From Planctomycetia bacterium (GTDB lineage Bacteria; Planctomycetota; UBA1135; GCA-002686595): a DNA stretch of 15,235 nucleotides. Shown piece by piece: positions 6,809-14,715 of this stretch. A program made the position numbers and the translations under genes. The notes under the pieces were generated by a model. It was given only the letters and a program-made list of their open reading frames with translations. It was not told the DNA's origin and ran no database searches. The stretch lies in assembly GCA_005778045.1 (NCBI GenBank), contig SXKQ01000009.1, positions 1-15,235 on the forward strand, in the 5' to 3' direction. Numbering within the stretch: position 1 is the stretch's first letter; each line of letters begins with the position of its first letter.

Positions 6809-7418
6809 GCCCGACCGCCCTTCGCACGGCGCGCGCCACTTCGTCGGCGTTCGCGCTGCCGTCGATCACGACCGTCGACGGCTGCAGCTGCGCGAAGCGA
6901 CGGTAACCCTCGGCCACGCGCCGCTGGAACCCAAGTCCCTTGGCCTCGATGCGGTCCTCGGGCCCGTCGCGGCGTCGCGCGGCGGCGGCGGGATCGATGT
7001 CGAGCAGGATCAGCGCGTCGGGACGGGGAGCGTCGGCCCAGCGCAAGAGGACCGTGAGCACGTCGTCCTCCGGTAGCCCGCCGGCGATGGCCTGGTAGGC
7101 GAAGGTCGACGCGTGGAAACGCTCGCACACGACGTCGCGACCTTGCGCGAGCGCTGGCCGCACGAGCTCGCGCAGCGTCTGGCGACGCGCCGCGGCGAAC
7201 AGCAGCAGCTCGACGCCGGCATCGAGCTCGTGCTCGCGCGAGAGCAAGAGCTCGCGGATGCGCTCGCCGACCTTCGTGCTGCCGGGCTCGCGCAGGTGGA
7301 GCGCGGGCACGCCGCGCGCCTGAGTCAGCGACTCGGCGAGCCGCCGTGCCTGCGTGCTCTTTCCGCAGCCATCGATGCCGTCGAGGACGATGAAGCGCGC
7401 GCCGCCGGAGAGGGCCAT
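6798..7418 (-). CDS. tmk: Thymidylate kinase (dTMP kinase)
   Basis: Phosphorylates dTMP to dTDP with ATP, the step common to de novo and salvage dTTP synthesis. The 206-residue length is typical. The P-loop GIDGCGKST lies at residues 14-22. The substrate-binding HLREPGSTKVGERIR segment (REPG motif) follows, then VCERFHASTFAYQA, which corresponds to the usual D-R-Y/F-x2-S-x3-A-Y-Q motif with Asp replaced by Glu. The LID contains RRRDGPEDRIE. The absence of Arg in the P-loop and the Arg-rich LID are those of bacterial (E. coli-like) TMKs. The ATG at 7418 places the P-loop correctly. It overlaps holB by 11 bases and lies 34 bases after the TPR/gluzincin gene on the same strand. Confidence 0.96.
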   Translation of the reverse strand: MALSGGARFIVLDGIDGCGKSTQARRLAESLTQARGVPALHLREPGSTKVGERIRELLLSREHELDAGVELLLFAAARRQTLRELVRPALAQGRDVVCERFHASTFAYQAIAGGLPEDDVLTVLLRWADAPRPDALILLDIDPAAAARRRDGPEDRIEAKGLGFQRRVAEGYRRFAQLQPSTVVIDGSANADEVARAVRRAVGLGD

Positions 7419-7452
7419 GACCGAATGCTAGCAGAGCGCCGCGCCCTGCCGG

Positions 7453-10410
7453 CTAGCCGCGCTTCTCGAGCCGCTCGAGCGCGGACTCGGCGCTCTCGCA
7501 GCCGCTGTCGAGCGCCAAGGCCTCGCGCACGAGCTCGCGTGCGAGCTCCAGCTCGCCGAGCTCGATGCGCGCGAGCGCCTCGCGCCCCATGGCGTCCGCC
7601 CGCGCCTCGTCGTCGAGGGGCTCCCCATCGTCGGGGTCGAGCTCTGGCGGCACGGCGCGCAGCACCGCGAACTCGCGCGCAGCCTCCGCGTGGCGCGCGA
7701 GCTCGGCGAGGGAGAGTCCCCACAGCCGGTGCAACTCGCGGCGGAACGGATCGATCTCGTTGGCCTCGTTGAAGAGCTCGACGGCGCGAGCGTGGTTGCC
7801 CTTCTCGGCGTGGTACTCGCCGAGCTCCATGCGCAGGCCGAAGTCATCCGACTCCCAGGCGATCCAGCGCTCGAGCGCAGCCGCGCGCTCGTCCTCGCGT
7901 TCCTGCTCCTCGTACAGCCGCGCGAGGCGCAGCTCGGCGCACAGGCCGCGCTCGTCAAAGCCCGGGTAGGCCCGCTCCGCAGCCAGCAGCTGCCGCTCGG
8001 CCTCTTCTTCGTCATCGTCCTTGAGCGCGAGTTCGGAGAGCCGCACGCGCACGAGGAAGTCCTCGCCGCCCTGTGCGAGGCCCTGCTCGTACAAGCGCTT
8101 GGCTTCCGCGCTGTCGCCGCGGTCGTCCGCGCGAGCCGCTTGCAGGAAGAGCGCGCGGGGCGGCAGCGAGCCCGCGAGCGAGAGCTTGCGCAACGCCTGC
8201 TCGGCGTCGACCCTGCGCCCGCCCTGCCAGTAGCCCCAGGCCACCGAGCACCAGCCTTCGGCCCACTTCGTGCGAGCCGCGGATTCCGTCGGCGGCGTGT
8301 CCCCCAGCTCGAACTTCAACTGCGTCGTGCGCGCGGCGCTCCAGCGCGGTTCGATGCGCAGCGGCTCGACGGTGCGTCGCACGTACTCGGCGAAGCGCCG
8401 GTCGAGTTCCTCCGGCGTCGCGCCAAACGTTCCGCGGATCGCCTGATCCAGGTCCTCGCCGCGATCGAAGGCCTCGAGCAGTGCGATCATCGGCGGGAAG
8501 CCCTGCTCCTCGATCAGCATGCGGCACAGCTGGCCGCTCATGTAGTAGCCGAACAGGATGCGCTGGGAACGGAAGGCGCGGTTCAAGTCGCGCACGAGGA
8601 TCAGGTCGCGATTCCAGTACGCGTCGAGCAGCTCGCGCCGCATGTTGCGCGTCCACGCCGCGTTCTTGTGCTCCTCTTCCCACGTCGCGAGCCCCTCGGT
8701 GATCCAGCGCGGGCAGCGGTTGTGCGAGAGCCCGAGGTGCACCACGTGCGTGAACTCGTGGAAGCTCGTGCGCGCCCATGAGAAGCGACCGCGCAGCTCC
8801 GACTGCGGCGCGACGGACGTCACCACCGGCCCGAAGCACACTCCGAGCGCGGGGAAGCCCTCGAAGCCCGTCGAGCGCACGGAGAAGTCCTGGAAGCGAT
8901 CGAAGACCTCGATCACCACCGGGCCCGGCGTGTGGCCGTAGCGCTGCGAGAGCTCCTCGCGCGCCGACGAGTAGAACGGCATCCAGTAGGCGCGCAGCAC
9001 GTCCGCCGCGCTCGGCGCCCACGCGTAGCGCAGCTCGCCCTCGCCGGACTCGACCACGAAGCGCCGCTGCATCGACTCCAGCACCTGAATCGTGTTCGAG
9101 CGCCAGGCGTTCTGGCGCTTGCGCGCGAGCTCGTCGGAGCGCTTGAGCGCGGCCAGCCCGCCCGCTTCGTCGCCCGTGTTGGCCAGCGCGCGGCCGAGCT
9201 CGAGGAACGCGTGATAGTCCTGCGGGTCGCGTTCGCTCGCGCGGCGCGCGAAGGGCACGGCCTCCGCGAACCGGTAGAGCTCGCACAGGTGGCGGGCAAG
9301 CTCGCGCTCGGGCGTCGCATCTCGCGGGCATTGCCGGGCCAGCTCCGCGAGCAGCGCTTCCGCGGCTTCGCGCTCGTGCTCGACCCATGCGAGCGCGGCG
9401 ACGAGCGTGCGCCGCTCGCGGCGCCCCGGAGCGAGCTTCTCGAGCCGGGCCAGCGTCGCGCGGACTTGGGGGAGCCGTCCGTCGTCGAGGTCGGCGCTCG
9501 CCTGCGCGAGCAGGCCGTCGATCGAGTCGGGCGCGGCGGTCAGCAACTGTCCGAGCCACTCGTGCGCGGGGGTGCTCTGCCGGTTCCAGTTGAAGCGCCC
9601 GAGTTCGAACAGACCGAGCAGGCTCGGGGCGTGCGTGCGGTGCAGGGCCAAGGCTTTGCGGTACAGTTCGCCGGGCTTGCGGGCCGCGGCTTCGGGATGC
9701 TCGATCTCGCCGTCGGCCTCGAAGAACAGCGAGGCGCGCTCGGCGAGTACATCCGGCTCGACCCCATCGCGGCAGGCATCCTCCGCCCGCAGCAGCGACG
9801 CCGAGGCGCTGACGAGGTCTCCCAGCGCCCGCTCGCAGCGCGCGCGCGCCAGCTGGCGCTCCCAGTCAGCGCTCTCGTCGCGGCTGGCGCCTTGCCAGAG
9901 AGCGTCGGCGGCCGTCAGGTCTCCGGAGAGCTCGCTCACGCGCGCGGAGAGCCACGCATCGCGGGCGTCCCGCACCGGATCGAGGCGCGGCGCGAACTCG
10001 TCGCGTCGGGCGCGGGCTCCGTCCGCGTCGCCGACATCGAGCGCGAGCAGGAGCCACAGCCGCGCGGCCGCGCCGCGGACTTCCGCCCCCGCCTCGCGCG
10101 AGAGCTCCAGCGCCCGCTCCGCAGCCTTGCGCGCGTCATCCCAGCGTCCGGCATCCCGCAGCGCCAGCCCCGCCATGGTCTGCAGGCGCGCGTCCTGCGG
10201 CTCCTCGGCGGCCCAGTCGACGATCTCGGCGAGGGCTGCGCGGTCGCCGCGGCGCCGCCGGCGCTCGAGGTCCGCTCGCTCGGCCTCGAGTTCGGCCTGC
10301 ACCTCGGCCGCGAGCGTCTCCTGAGCCGCGCCGGCCAGTGCGGGTCCGACGAAGGAGAGCAGGGCGAGCAGCAGGCCCAGCGGGCCACGTGCGAGATGAA
10401 ACTTGAACAT
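7453..10410 (-). CDS. Secreted TPR protein with gluzincin (peptidase MA-like) domain
   Basis: A 985-residue protein with an N-terminal signal peptide (hydrophobic stretch GPLGLLLALLSFVGPALAGA, cleavage near residue 27-30), so probably periplasmic or envelope-associated. Residues about 30-450 are Ala/Leu/Arg-rich TPR-type helical repeats. The centre carries a zinc-metallopeptidase signature: HEFTH at residues 551-555, then WITEGLATWEEE with Glu572 as the probable third zinc ligand, the gluzincin pattern of the Peptidase_MA group. About 680-985 is a second block of TPR-like repeats, with segments such as GEYHAEKGNHARAVELFNEANEIDP. All metal ligands and the catalytic Glu552 are present, so it could be an active peptidase; no substrate can be inferred. 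It heads the minus-strand run with tmk-holB but has a 34-base gap to tmk, and is divergent from the amidase gene. The start ATG at 10410 lacks a Shine-Dalgarno; the signal peptide supports it. Confidence 0.87.
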   Translation of the reverse strand: MFKFHLARGPLGLLLALLSFVGPALAGAAQETLAAEVQAELEAERADLERRRRRGDRAALAEIVDWAAEEPQDARLQTMAGLALRDAGRWDDARKAAERALELSREAGAEVRGAAARLWLLLALDVGDADGARARRDEFAPRLDPVRDARDAWLSARVSELSGDLTAADALWQGASRDESADWERQLARARCERALGDLVSASASLLRAEDACRDGVEPDVLAERASLFFEADGEIEHPEAAARKPGELYRKALALHRTHAPSLLGLFELGRFNWNRQSTPAHEWLGQLLTAAPDSIDGLLAQASADLDDGRLPQVRATLARLEKLAPGRRERRTLVAALAWVEHEREAAEALLAELARQCPRDATPERELARHLCELYRFAEAVPFARRASERDPQDYHAFLELGRALANTGDEAGGLAALKRSDELARKRQNAWRSNTIQVLESMQRRFVVESGEGELRYAWAPSAADVLRAYWMPFYSSAREELSQRYGHTPGPVVIEVFDRFQDFSVRSTGFEGFPALGVCFGPVVTSVAPQSELRGRFSWARTSFHEFTHVVHLGLSHNRCPRWITEGLATWEEEHKNAAWTRNMRRELLDAYWNRDLILVRDLNRAFRSQRILFGYYMSGQLCRMLIEEQGFPPMIALLEAFDRGEDLDQAIRGTFGATPEELDRRFAEYVRRTVEPLRIEPRWSAARTTQLKFELGDTPPTESAARTKWAEGWCSVAWGYWQGGRRVDAEQALRKLSLAGSLPPRALFLQAARADDRGDSAEAKRLYEQGLAQGGEDFLVRVRLSELALKDDDEEEAERQLLAAERAYPGFDERGLCAELRLARLYEEQEREDERAAALERWIAWESDDFGLRMELGEYHAEKGNHARAVELFNEANEIDPFRRELHRLWGLSLAELARHAEAAREFAVLRAVPPELDPDDGEPLDDEARADAMGREALARIELGELELARELVREALALDSGCESAESALERLEKRG

Positions 10411-10460
10411 GGACCCGGGGCGAGGTTTGGCGTGAGCTCGTTGCTCCCACGCCCCACGTA

Positions 10461-11471
10461 ATGTACACCCACGGCATGCAGCGTTCGTCCCTCCGCGCCG
10501 CCGCGTTCGCGGTTTTTACGCAGCGCTCCGCGGGACTCCTGCGCAGCCTGTGTGCACTGCTCGCCCTCTTCCCGCTGTGCGCCTGCCCCAGCCTGCCGCG
10601 CAAGCCTGCCCCGGAGCCGCCGCCGGCGGCAGAGCCCGGCACTCCGGCGTGGGTCAAGGAGCCCATGTCGTGGCAGAAGCTCGAGATGATCGAGCAGTGG
10701 CTTGAAGTCGACGCCGGGCGTCACTCGCCCGAACTCGTGATCGAGGCCAAGCTGCAGCTCAACGAGGGGCGCCTGCAGTTCTCGCGCCGCGACATCGACA
10801 GCGGCGCAGCGCCGCGCGAGACGCTGCAGGTGCGCGTCGAGAGCGCGCGCAAGGGCTTCGAGGAAATCCTCGCGGATCCGGCCGCATCGGCCGGCGCTCG
10901 CAACCGGGCGCAGCTCGGGCTGAAGGGCGCGGCGGGCCTCGTGCAGGCCCCGACGGGCAAGGGCCTCGCCGTTCTGCGACGCCAGCAATGGAACGCGCGT
11001 GCGCCGCGCGTGGCCAACCTGACGCCGCTCAAGGGCGCCTGGAGCCGCATCACCGTGCATCACTCGGCCGAGAGCACGAGCGACCCGCGCGGCGGTTCGC
11101 TCGAGGATTCCGCCGCGACGGTGCGGATCATCCAGAAGTACCACATGGACGATCCTGAGCACCGCTGGGGCGACATCGGCTACCACTTCCTGATCGACGG
11201 CGCGGGCCGCATCCTCGAGGGGCGCGAGCTCGAGTGGCAGGGCGCTCACGCCGGCGGCTCGAACAATCATCAGAACATCGGCATCTGCATGCTCGGCGAC
11301 TTCGAGCGCCGAGCGCCGACGGAGGCGGCCCTCAAATCGCTGCAGGTGCTCCTCGACGACTTGCGCGGTCGCTTCCGCATTCCGGCCGAGCGCGTGGCTC
11401 CGCACAGCACATACGGCACGACACGCTGCCCGGGCCCTGCTCTCACGGCGTGGCTCAAGAAATATAAATAG
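10461..11471 (+). CDS. N-acetylmuramoyl-L-alanine amidase, Amidase_2/PGRP type, predicted lipoprotein
   Basis: Predicted to cleave the bond between N-acetylmuramic acid and L-alanine in peptidoglycan. From the first ATG the product has 336 residues. A hydrophobic N-terminal segment ends in LCAC, with a possible lipidated Cys42. A Pro/Ala linker (about 44-62) and a helical region (63-165) follow, and the Amidase_2 domain spans about 170-336. Zinc ligands match T7 lysozyme: His200 in VHHSA, His315 in APHSTYG and Cys323 in TTRCPG, with the same 8-residue His-Cys spacing. The catalytic tyrosine is Tyr241 in DIGYHF. The position of T7 Lys128 is Thr321, as in many eukaryotic PGRP amidases. An ATG at 10476 (five codons later) would give a shorter leader and is equally possible. 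It is divergent from the TPR/gluzincin gene, with a 50-base gap in which I could not find a convincing promoter. Confidence 0.92.
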   Translation: MYTHGMQRSSLRAAAFAVFTQRSAGLLRSLCALLALFPLCACPSLPRKPAPEPPPAAEPGTPAWVKEPMSWQKLEMIEQWLEVDAGRHSPELVIEAKLQLNEGRLQFSRRDIDSGAAPRETLQVRVESARKGFEEILADPAASAGARNRAQLGLKGAAGLVQAPTGKGLAVLRRQQWNARAPRVANLTPLKGAWSRITVHHSAESTSDPRGGSLEDSAATVRIIQKYHMDDPEHRWGDIGYHFLIDGAGRILEGRELEWQGAHAGGSNNHQNIGICMLGDFERRAPTEAALKSLQVLLDDLRGRFRIPAERVAPHSTYGTTRCPGPALTAWLKKYK

Positions 11472-11502
11472 CGCGCGGTAAGCGGCTGCATGGGGCTGGT
11501 TC

Positions 11503-11531
11503 TTGCGGGCCACGGCATGGGGTGCCATAAC
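11503..11531 (+). promoter_or_regulatory. Possible promoter upstream of the TPR-CRTAC1 lipoprotein pair
   Basis: TTGCGG (11503-11508), a 17-base spacer and CATAAC (11526-11531) resemble a weak sigma-70 promoter (three and four of six consensus matches). It lies in the 77-base gap between the amidase gene and the TPR gene and would give a very short leader before the ATG at 11549. The gap could equally be read through from the amidase gene. Confidence 0.22.
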
Positions 11532-11548
11532 CAAAGCAGTTGTCTTCC

Positions 11549-13039
11549 ATGGCAAGCGCTCGACTCTCCGACCGGCTCCGTGTGCAGCGCCTCGTGCTTG
11601 GCACTTGGCTGCTCTGTCTCGGCGTCGCCAGTTGCGGCGACAGCCCTCCGACGGCGGGGACTTCTCCGGCTCCGGGTGGGCCGAGTTCCCCGCCGGGCGG
11701 CGCGGCTGCTCAGAGTCAGCGCCCTTCGGTGCGCAGGCTCGACAAGCCCGACCAGACCTCGCGCCGCGTGCGGGAGGCCGTTGAACGGGCCGTAGCGCAG
11801 GTCGAGGCTGCCGCGAGTGATGCGCGCGCGCACGGCGAGCTCGGCATGCTCTACGAGGCTAACGGCCTGTGGGCCGAGGCGCTGTCGTGCTACGGCGCCG
11901 CCGCGGGCCTCGATCCGCAAGAGCCCATGTGGGTGCTGCACGGCTGCTACGCATTTCAGTCGCTCGGCCAGCCGGGCGAGGCGCTGCAGTTGCTGAAGGA
12001 CAGCGCGCCGATGTACGCGAACTGTGCACCGCTGCAGCAGCTGCTCGGAGACCTCGCCTACGAGTCCGGCGACGCCCCGCTCGCCGAAAGTGCCTATCGC
12101 GCCGCGCAGGCCGCGGCCCCCGAGGCCGTCGAGCCGCGCGTCGGACTCGCACAGCTCGCGTTCGACGCCGGGCGGGCGCAGGAAGCAGCGGGGCTGCTCG
12201 AGCAGGCCCTTGCCACCGATCCGCGCTACCGTGCGGCGCACTTCCTGCTCGGGTCGTGCTTGCGCTCGCTCGGGCGCGAGGCGGATGCGGAGCGCGAGAC
12301 GCGGCTCGGCGCGGGCGGCGCGCGCCGCCGCATGCGCGACCGGCTCTCCGAGCGCGTCGAGGGCTACGAGCTCGATCTTGAGCGCATCATGCAGCGCGCG
12401 ACGGCGTTGCTCGATGCGCGTCGGCCCGACGCAGCGCTGGCATTGCTCGAGCGGCACACCGCGGCGTTTCCGAAGGACGCTCGCGTCCCGGTCAACTTGG
12501 GCAACGCATGTCTCGCGCTCGGCCGTCCGGCGGACGCGATCGCGTGGTACGACAAAGCGCTCGCGCTCGCGCCCGACCAGTTCCTCGTCCACGTGAACCG
12601 AGCCAACGGACTGCTGACCCTCGGACGCTCCGAGGAGGCACGCGCTGCCGCCCAGCGTGCTCTCGAACTCTCGCCGAATCATGGTGCGAGCTGGCTCGCC
12701 CTCGCGCGCGCGCAGGAGTCGCTCGGCGCGGCGCTGGAGTCGGAAGCCGCGCTTCGCAAGGGAGTCGAGCTCGACCCGCGCAATCCGGCCTTGCGTCAGG
12801 CGCTTGCACAGGCGTGCACGAACGGCGGGAAGTTCGAGGAAGCGCTCGAGCACGCGCGTGTGCAGGCCGAGCTCGTCCCGCAGGAGTGGCGTGTGTTCGC
12901 GCAGCTCGCCTTCGCGGCGGCCGACGCGAAGCAGGCTGACGAGGCGCGCGCCGCGCTCGCCAAGGTACGTGCGCTCGCGCCCGACGATCCCGACTTCGCC
13001 AGGGTGGAGGCCGCGGTCCTAGAGCTGCTCCCGAAATGA
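11549..13039 (+). CDS. TPR-repeat lipoprotein
   Basis: A 496-residue protein made almost entirely of tetratricopeptide repeats, which usually act as protein-protein interaction scaffolds. The N-terminus has a basic head, a hydrophobic segment (LVLGTWLLCLGVASC) and a lipobox with Cys29, followed by a Gly/Pro/Ser-rich linker to about residue 65, so it is predicted to be membrane-anchored. TPR-like helical pairs follow from about 75 to the end. Examples are LGMLYEANGLWAEALSCYGAAAGLDP and LGNACLALGRPADAIAWYDKALALAP. A less regular, charged segment around 245-300 separates two TPR blocks. The ATG at 11549 is preferred to a TTG three codons earlier because it fits a normal signal peptide. Its stop overlaps the start of the CRTAC1-like gene as ATGA (13036-13039), pointing to co-translation and a functional pair. 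Confidence 0.9.
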   Translation: MASARLSDRLRVQRLVLGTWLLCLGVASCGDSPPTAGTSPAPGGPSSPPGGAAAQSQRPSVRRLDKPDQTSRRVREAVERAVAQVEAAASDARAHGELGMLYEANGLWAEALSCYGAAAGLDPQEPMWVLHGCYAFQSLGQPGEALQLLKDSAPMYANCAPLQQLLGDLAYESGDAPLAESAYRAAQAAAPEAVEPRVGLAQLAFDAGRAQEAAGLLEQALATDPRYRAAHFLLGSCLRSLGREADAERETRLGAGGARRRMRDRLSERVEGYELDLERIMQRATALLDARRPDAALALLERHTAAFPKDARVPVNLGNACLALGRPADAIAWYDKALALAPDQFLVHVNRANGLLTLGRSEEARAAAQRALELSPNHGASWLALARAQESLGAALESEAALRKGVELDPRNPALRQALAQACTNGGKFEEALEHARVQAELVPQEWRVFAQLAFAAADAKQADEARAALAKVRALAPDDPDFARVEAAVLELLPK

Positions 13040-14715
13040 GAGCGCTGCGGGCCACGCTCGCGCTCGCGTGTCTCGCCGCGTGCGGCGACTCGTCGTCTCA
13101 CGCTCCTTCCCGCCTGTCTCCCGAACGACCCTCGCCCGGCGGCGCAGCGACGTTCTTTCGCGAGTGTGCCCGCGAGCGCGGGCTCGACTTCCGCCACCGC
13201 GATGCTCCCCAGCGGCGGCACCACTTTCCCGAGATCATGGGTGCGGGCCTCGCGCTGCTCGACTTCGACTCGGACGGCGATCTCGACGTCTTCTGCGTGC
13301 AGTCGGGCGACCTGCTCGAGCCGGGTGGATCTCCGGGGGATCGCCTGTTCGAGAACGACGGACAAGGCCGCTTCCGCGATGTCACCGAGCGCGCCGGGCT
13401 GCGCGAGCAGGCCTATGGCATGGGGGTCGCCGCCGGCGACTACGATGCGGATGGAGACGTCGACCTGTACGTGACGAACGTGGGGCCTAACGCGCTCTGG
13501 CGCAACGAGGGCGACGGCACGTTCAAGGACGTCACGGAATTCGCCGGAGTCGGCGATCCGGCGTGGAGCACGAGCGCGACCTTCGTGGACTTCGACCGCG
13601 ACGGGCGGCTGGATCTGTTCCTCGCGAACTACATTCGCTGGGCTCCTGAGCGGGAACTCGAGTGCCATTTCCGCACGGGACGCCGCGACTACTGTCATCC
13701 GAACAACTACGGCGCTCCTGCGCGCGACACGCTGTATCGCAACCTCGGTGCAGGACGCTTCGAGGACGTCAGCGTCGCCGTGGGGCTGGGCGCCGCCTTC
13801 GGCAACGGCTTGGGCGTGGCGGCCGCGGACTTCGATGGCGATGGCCGCACCGATCTCTTCGTCGCGAACGACATGCTGGCGAATCAGCTGTGGATCCAGG
13901 GTGCGGACGGTCGCTTCCATGATCGCGCGCTCGCGCTCGGCTGCGCGCTCTCGAGCCGCGGGGAGGCTGAGTCGGGAATGGGCGTGCAGGCTTTCGACTA
14001 CGAGGAGGACGGCGACCTCGACCTGTTCGTCACGCATCTGCGTGGGCAAGGTCACGTTCTGTTTCGCTGGAGCAGCCACGGGTTCATCGACTGCACTGCG
14101 CCCGCGGGCCTCTCGGCCTCGACGCTCGGGGACACCGGCTTTGGATGCGGGTTGGCGGACTTCGAGCACGACGGAGACCTCGACTTGTACGTGGGCAACG
14201 GCCACGTGATTCTCGAGGAGCCGTTCGCCGACGAGCGCCAGCCCTACGCGCAGGCCGACTTTTTTGCGCTGCAGGGAGAGCATGGGCGCTTCGAGCGCGT
14301 CGTCGCAGAACGGGTTACGAGTCCGGGCTCACTCGGATCGACACGCGGCGTTGCGCTCGGCGATATCGATGGCGATGGAGACGTCGATGTGATCACGACT
14401 GACTGCGGTGGTGACCTCAAGCTGATGTTGAACGAGGTACCTAAGCGTGGCCGCTGGCTCGCAGCGCGCGTGCTCGAGCGCTGGGGCTCGGATGCTCTCG
14501 GGGCGCGGGTCCGACTGCGTGCGGGAGGGCGGGACCGCTGGCGCATCCTCGACACGGGCTCGAGCTACTGCTCCAGCCAGTCCCCCGTCGTGCACTTCGG
14601 GCTCGAGCCGTCGACGCGGGTCGAGGAACTCGAGGTCTACTGGACGGATGGCACGCGCCAGAGCTTTGGGGCGCTCGCCGCGGAGCAAACGCACGTGCTG
14701 CGTCGCGCTCGCTGA
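13036..14715 (+). CDS. FG-GAP/VCBS repeat lipoprotein with ASPIC/UnbV domain (CRTAC1-like)
   Basis: A 559-residue predicted lipoprotein (lipobox LAAC, Cys16) of the CRTAC1-like family: an FG-GAP/VCBS beta-propeller followed by an ASPIC/UnbV domain. Seven calcium-loop-like D-x-[DE]-x-D-G motifs begin at residues 76, 135, 185, 265, 321, 375 and 443, each in a repeat of the form aDFDxDGxLDLfvxN. A two-cysteine segment (C210, C220 in [10 protein letters not shown], just before [15 protein letters not shown]) is also seen in bacterial relatives. The C-terminal ASPIC/UnbV part (about 475-555) ends with [18 protein letters not shown]. Such propellers are usually extracytoplasmic, calcium-bound binding modules; no enzymatic role can be claimed. 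The start overlaps the TPR gene stop (ATGA), and in Planctomycetes TPR and CRTAC1-like modules are often adjacent or fused. The 3' end overlaps the convergent gmd remnant by 79 bases. Confidence 0.92.
   Translation: MRALRATLALACLAACGDSSSHAPSRLSPERPSPGGAATFFRECARERGLDFRHRDAPQRRHHFPEIMGAGLALLDFDSDGDLDVFCVQSGDLLEPGGSPGDRLFENDGQGRFRDVTERAGLREQAYGMGVAAGDYDADGDVDLYVTNVGPNALWRNEGDGTFKDVTEFAGVGDPAWSTSATFVDFDRDGRLDLFLANYIRWAPERELECHFRTGRRDYCHPNNYGAPARDTLYRNLGAGRFEDVSVAVGLGAAFGNGLGVAAADFDGDGRTDLFVANDMLANQLWIQGADGRFHDRALALGCALSSRGEAESGMGVQAFDYEEDGDLDLFVTHLRGQGHVLFRWSSHGFIDCTAPAGLSASTLGDTGFGCGLADFEHDGDLDLYVGNGHVILEEPFADERQPYAQADFFALQGEHGRFERVVAERVTSPGSLGSTRGVALGDIDGDGDVDVITTDCGGDLKLMLNEVPKRGRWLAARVLERWGSDALGARVRLRAGGRDRWRILDTGSSYCSSQSPVVHFGLEPSTRVEELEVYWTDGTRQSFGALAAEQTHVLRRAR

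Noticed and set aside
7426..7458. Two CTAG-centred palindromes, TGCTAGCA and GGCTAGCC, in the tmk upstream gap
   Set aside because: Only 8 bases each, one partly inside a stop codon context, and too short to support an operator or recombination site.
8932..10461. A 509-codon plus-strand frame opposite the TPR/gluzincin gene
   Set aside because: No recognisable motif, and it lies antisense to a gene with a signal peptide, TPRs and a zinc site. It also runs over the start of the amidase gene.
10411..10475. Promoter between the TPR/gluzincin gene and the amidase gene
   Set aside because: TTGCTC (10441) and TAATGT (10459) look promoter-like but are only 12 bases apart and overlap the amidase start.
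9936..11555. A 539-codon minus-strand frame opposite the amidase gene
   Set aside because: The plus-strand frame here has all Amidase_2 zinc and catalytic residues; the antisense product has no coherent fold signature.
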